From Agrostemma githago (lineage: Eukaryota > Streptophyta > Magnoliopsida > Caryophyllales > Caryophyllaceae), in assembly GCA_958450325.1 (NCBI GenBank), contig OY288246.1, forward strand, positions 36,946,544-37,010,543: 64,000 bases of DNA, read 5' to 3'. A program made the position numbers and the translations under genes. Positions 61,331 through 64,000 of this stretch are shown in pieces; within the stretch, counting starts at the first letter, position 1; each line of letters opens with the position of its first letter. The notes below the pieces were generated by a model. That model saw nothing but the letters and a program-made list of their open reading frames with translations. It did not search any database and was not told where the DNA came from.

Positions 61331-62215
61331 TGATCCGAATCAAGGAGCTACCAATCCAAGTAAGGAAGTTCTAAAGAGCTCAACTAAAGAATACTAGCTC
61401 CTACTTAAGCTTAGGCCAGCTACATTAGCTATAATAAGAAGTCATCTTCAATTATGGAGCTAGCTCGAATTTGAGCTGAATAAAGGAGTAACTAATCAAG
61501 GTGAAATGAAGACATTAACTTAGGGTCACAATCATTCAAGCATGAGTAGTGGACTGAAGTTAAGGAGCTGGTTGTGTTCTCTTAGTGTACACGGTCAAAA
61601 GGCTCTCTTGTTAGCCTTGTTTTTGGCTCCATGTTCACATGGTGTGTACACTCAAGCTTTGTTGTTGGCTCCATGTTCACACAAGACTACACACGGCTGG
61701 TTACTCTTGGTGAAGCTTTGGTTTTAACTCCCTAGCTTTGGTTTTAACTCCATGTTTACACTAGCTTTGTTATTAGCTCCAACCTTGTAATTAGCTCCTA
61801 GTTCACATTAGTCTTAGCTTTGTTTTTGTCACCCTAAACCAACCGGTTTAAGGGACCTTGTAGGCTATAAATAGCCGGCCATTTTGAAGGAATAAGATCA
61901 TCCAATTGGCAAATTAAAAACCTGAGTAAAGTTAAGCTTTGTGCTTTCTTTGTTTCGTCTTTGTAGTTTACAAGACAAAGTCTAGAGTGAGTCGCGTTAC
62001 AAGCTCTAAACTCGCTACTTCAATCGCGTTGTTTGATTTAGCACCCGCTTTGTTGAAGTATAGGTCTACTTCACCTAGCATACTATCCTTGGTTACGGTT
62101 CATTCACGCTCAAAACTATCCTTTACTTTCTGTTTTGGTTACTTGTTTCACGTCCAATTCAGTTTACTAATCATATCTCTCATTCTTATTTCAAAGTTCA
62201 TATCAACTCACATCA
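61331..62215 (+). mobile_element. Solo LTR of a related gypsy family (885 bp)
   Basis: It begins TGATCCGAAT and ends ACTCACATCA, as do the LTRs at 42-51 kb, and shares blocks such as GAGTCGCGTTACAAGCTC and TTGAAGTATAGGTCTACTTC with them. The perfect 5-bp duplication ATCCC flanks it (61326-61330 and 62216-62220). No internal region follows, so it is the product of LTR-LTR recombination. It is 885 bp long because the U3 GCTTTG...TAGCTCC repeats are expanded. TATAAATA lies at 61866-61873. It is clearly diverged from the other LTRs, so it is an older or separate subfamily. Confidence 0.9.
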
Positions 62216-64000
62216 ATCCCTCACCTTCACAAACTCTCAATTCTACTGTAACTGCTTCCTTTAATCAGCAACCTACAATTACAAGGTAATCAACCATTTG
62301 AACGTAATCGACCTACAAGGTAACTGCAAAACGTAGCTCTGCTCACGCTATCGATTGGTTTATTCTCTCCGACGTTAATCAACTTACAGAGTACAAGGTA
62401 AGGTAATCAGTTAATGCACCAAAATTTTCTTAATTACCCAATTACTTGACCTAATTTCTCACTTCATAATATAATTCTTGACACTTCATAATATAACTCT
62501 CGGTTTCGTTTGTTTTTTTCCTTCAGTAGCTTCGTGCTGTCTGCAAGACTTTTAGCTCTTCCGTAATTCATACGTCACGATCACGCTAGGTATGTCTATG
62601 ATTTTCTTTCTCTGTGTTTTATTTTCGCTTTTTTTGTAAGGTACTTTTGTGGGGCAATCTCGTCGAATTTAAGGGGAATCGATTGGTGAGTGCAAGAGAA
62701 TCGATTGTTAATTGATGCGTTAATCCTTGCAACTCTTTAATAGACCCCTCATTCGTTCATATAATTCGATGTGGTATAACATGCTCTGACCCCATCCTTT
62801 ACCTTGTTTACCTGAAAATGAAAAACAATAACAACTCAGGATGACCAGGCTATAGTTAGAACTTCATATGAATATGAAAATCAGTAAGAACTTAGGATGA
62901 CCAGGCTATATATAGTTAGAACTTCATATGAATATGTAATCCTATTCTCAAAATCTAAAATGAACTATCAATAATCTAGTTAAACCATAAAACAAATGTA
63001 CATTTAACTAAGGAGAAGCCTGAAATTAAACCTCGGGCGCGAAATAATTCAAAGGTACCATTACTCCTAGCTTGCCTAAGAATAAAAATTTCAGATCGTA
63101 AGTACCATTAGTCAGATTACTTCCATTTTTGCTAACTAAAAAAAATATGCATAGGCAGTATCACAAGTAATCCAATTCAAGTGAAGCCCAAACCACATTT
63201 TTGAACCAATAAAATAAACTGATCAGAAATTAGTAAATAAAATTTGAAAAAAGGGTTAATTTAGAGATGGTAGTATTCCATTCCATGAATCTCAAGCGAA
63301 ATTAAGAAGGTGAGTAGAAAGAAAGGGGGGATAAGTACCAGAAGAGAGGTTGGAGATGTTGGAGTTGGCAGAAGGGAAAGCAGCATCTCGGCGATCATCT
63401 TTGTCCCTCGGAATTGGATTTAATCGTTCTTCTTCCTATGATTCGAAACAGGAGCATATGATTTTGTTTTAAATCAACACGGGGATTTCAGTCCTAATAT
63501 GCATAGGTAGTAACCCACATAAGAGAAAATAATAAACCTTCACAGCTAACATAAATCATATCAAGAATAGTTGTTATAATCTTGTAACATGTTAGTTTAG
63601 TAGTCAGATCACAGCTGACACTGTAATGTGATATTTCAACCTTACAAGCTTAAACCTTTCAAATAAAAATTACATCTCTAATTACACAACAATCACTTAA
63701 CAACTAACATTAATATCAATTAAACTCAGAAAAGATCAGATAGAAGCAATACCGAAGTCAAAATCGTCTTATTGCCATCCGTAGCGCGAATCAGACAGTG
63801 ATACTCATTAGGTTGATGGGTTGATGTCAACAAGTTTCGATGCACCATCGCCATCCAAGACGTTGTATTCTCACAAAAATCCACTCAATTTATCACTCAT
63901 CGTATCATAGAGATGAACAAGTAGCTTAAAATATGACATTATGAACAAAAAAAATAGAAGCAAATTCAAGAGTGACAATAAATTTTTTTTAGCATCCTCA
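62216..64000. other. AT-rich DNA without a supported gene
   Basis: No ORF with a recognisable domain. On the minus strand around 63340-63430 a short frame (PIPRDKDDRRDAAFPS) is followed by a GT splice-donor-like GTACTTATCC, which could be an exon of a gene running left, but there is no second piece of evidence. A direct repeat around AACTTAGGATGACCAGGCTATA recurs at about 62830 and 62890. Confidence 0.4.

Noticed and set aside
61542..62289. Two small plus-strand open frames (61-116 codons)
   Set aside because: Both lie in the solo LTR and consist of its U3 repeats and R/U5 region, with no protein similarity.

Overview
This window looks like nuclear DNA of a flowering plant. The evidence is a plant-type telomere heptamer (TTTAGGG) inside a satellite, a complete CACTA (En/Spm) DNA transposon with introns, and Ty3/gypsy chromovirus LTR retrotransposons primed by initiator-Met tRNA. 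No ordinary host gene can be supported. The species cannot be read from the sequence. The retroelements resemble CRM-clade (centromeric) chromoviruses, because their polyprotein runs into the 3' LTR and has no visible chromodomain.

Layout. Bases 1-1841 hold AT-rich non-coding DNA ending in the terminus of a CACTA element. From 1842 to 58582 lies one satellite family in a single orientation, about 35 kb in total. It is split into three blocks (1842-13480, 25418-42160, 51614-58582) by two large insertions. The first is an 11.9 kb CACTA element (13481-25417, 3-bp ATT target duplication). The second is a 9.45 kb gypsy element (42161-51613, 5-bp TAGGG duplication), which is itself interrupted by a 3.8 kb member of its own family (45343-49140, GGACT duplication). 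Right of the satellite are a second CACTA-like terminus (58583 onward), a long inverted repeat (about 59.63-60.99 kb), a solo LTR of the same gypsy lineage (61331-62215, ATCCC duplication) and unassigned AT-rich DNA.

Satellite. The monomer is about 176 bp. It contains a 28-bp near-perfect dyad whose arms each carry a telomere-like heptamer and whose 17-nt loop contains GCGAAGC, the sequence known to form an exceptionally stable DNA mini-hairpin. An 85-bp short monomer is little more than the dyad itself. The array has higher-order periods: 4650 bp in block A, about 2.7-2.9 kb and 437 bp in block B, and 1584 bp in block C. All four transposon/satellite junction sites fall in the loop-proximal part of the dyad arms.

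Mobile genes. The CACTA element carries an uninterrupted TNP2-type transposase and a second gene that I resolve into ten GT-AG-bounded exons keeping one frame (844 aa). That gene has a plant En/Spm-type N-terminal half and a Ulp1-like peptidase C-terminal half, in which the expected catalytic Cys appears to be Asp. The outer gypsy element is dead, through the nested insertion and an integrase frame break. The nested element is a non-autonomous derivative with one intact Gag-protease ORF fused in frame to integrase-tail remnants.
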